Origin: Verrucomicrobia bacterium UBA1211
Lineage (GTDB): Bacteria > Verrucomicrobiota > Kiritimatiellia > RFP12 > UBA1067
NCBI GenBank assembly: GCA_002309585.1
Contig: DBXN01000139.1
Location: 2,002-43,408, forward strand
Reading direction: 5' to 3'
Length of the DNA: 41,407 nt
Shown here: positions 41,022 to 41,407 of the stretch, one piece after another
Position numbering within the stretch: position 1 is the first letter of the stretch
Layout: every line of letters starts with the position of its first letter
The notes under the pieces: generated by a model
Databases searched by the model: none
Told to the model about the DNA's origin: nothing
What the model saw: the letters and a program-made list of their open reading frames with translations, nothing else
Translations under genes and position numbers: made by a program

Positions 41022-41407
41022 TCTGCCGCTCCCTGCGCCGCCCGGAAGTTACCGACCGCCTCGCTGGTCCGGATCGGCCGATTGTAGAGACGCAACGTCG
41101 AAACCTGCGGATCAACCCACGCCTGATAACTGCCCTTGGGTTCGCCCAGATCACCCGGCAAACGGCCCCAGCCCTGCGCGCGCACCTCGCCGCCGTCGCA
41201 GAAAACGCCATCCACCACCGTCATCACCAAACCCGCCGAGCAATCGCAGATGAAGTCCACCACAACGCGCTTCCCAACCTCCAGAACGCCGGGATCGGTC
41301 TGCCACGCAGCCGTCCGGAAGCCGTCGCCCAATTCAATCCGCAACGAAGGCCGCTCCGCCAGCGTGGCGGTCGTGATCCGAACACCCTGCCCCGCATCGT
41401 CGAAGGT
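41018..41407 (-). CDS. LamG/concanavalin-like domain protein, C-terminal part only
   Basis: The frame is open to the window edge, so only the last 129 residues are seen. The pattern RIELGDGFRTAAWQTDP, VVDFICDCSAGLVMTVVDGV and STLRLYNRPIRTSEAVGNFR is that of the last strands of a LamG-like jellyroll; the RLYNRPIRTSEAVGNFR segment is typical. This suggests a secreted carbohydrate-active or adhesive protein. Its stop overlaps the amidase start (ATGA), so the genes are coupled. The upstream domains are outside the window. Confidence 0.7.
   Translation of the reverse strand, partial: TFDDAGQGVRITTATLAERPSLRIELGDGFRTAAWQTDPGVLEVGKRVVVDFICDCSAGLVMTVVDGVFCDGGEVRAQGWGRLPGDLGEPKGSYQAWVDPQVSTLRLYNRPIRTSEAVGNFRAAQGAAE

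Overview
The window is about 41.4 kb of GC-rich bacterial DNA with double-membrane (Gram-negative-type) features: KDO-8-phosphate synthase, an MCE/Mla-type lipid-transport locus, a lipobox lipoprotein, a PpiD-like chaperone and a periplasmic-type amidase. Secreted DUF4832-, GH36-, LamG- and HzsA/FGE-like proteins, a rhamnose permease and many orphan secreted proteins suggest a PVC-group bacterium (Kiritimatiellota/Verrucomicrobiota/Lentisphaerota-like), perhaps from an animal gut. This assignment is inference from gene content; the window has no rRNA, and I found no tRNA or CRISPR array.

Layout. 1-5841: the end of a polysaccharide pyruvyl transferase, then a leftward run consisting of a DUF4832-type secreted protein, an MlaE permease, an ABC ATPase-like protein that has lost every catalytic motif, an MCE (MlaD-like) protein and a lipoprotein. 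6022-7116: RhaT with its own promoter and terminator. 7177-11295: an accessory pocket with a broken gene that may be a REP-associated (Y1) transposase, an IS5-type element whose transposase has an amber stop, an AAA/DUF4143 ATPase, and more than 500 bp of non-coding DNA built from short repeated words. 11296-15358: leftward rmuC, a BspA-type LRR protein, a Cof-type HAD phosphatase and a HEAT-like secreted protein. 15533-21133: rightward acyl carrier protein, YchJ-like SEC-C protein, HAD phosphatase, endonuclease III and a large di-haem HzsA-like/FGE fusion. 21184-27883: leftward GH36-like glycosidase, PpiD-like chaperone, FecR-domain protein and aspartate-semialdehyde dehydrogenase. 28052-32871: kdsA followed closely by dnaE. 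32883-41407: leftward amidase, a 680-aa secreted protein, a ModF-like twin ABC ATPase, a fused GlpA-like/FAD oxidoreductase and DUF1667, with a partial LamG-like protein at the edge.

The two strongest signals are these. First, the MCE transporter locus carries an intact, translationally coupled pseudo-ATPase in the slot where MlaF should be. Second, the non-coding DNA has a recurrent vocabulary: an exact 15-mer at four places, a GTTGAGCGTTGAG family, a CCTAACCACCCAA family, CTTCGGACTTC and TTCATTCTTCATT words, and small palindromes. Several of these words run into the 3' ends of genes and supply their stop codons or last residues. The di-haem HzsA-like/FGE fusion and the single-chain GlpA/FAD-oxidoreductase fusion are also unusual.
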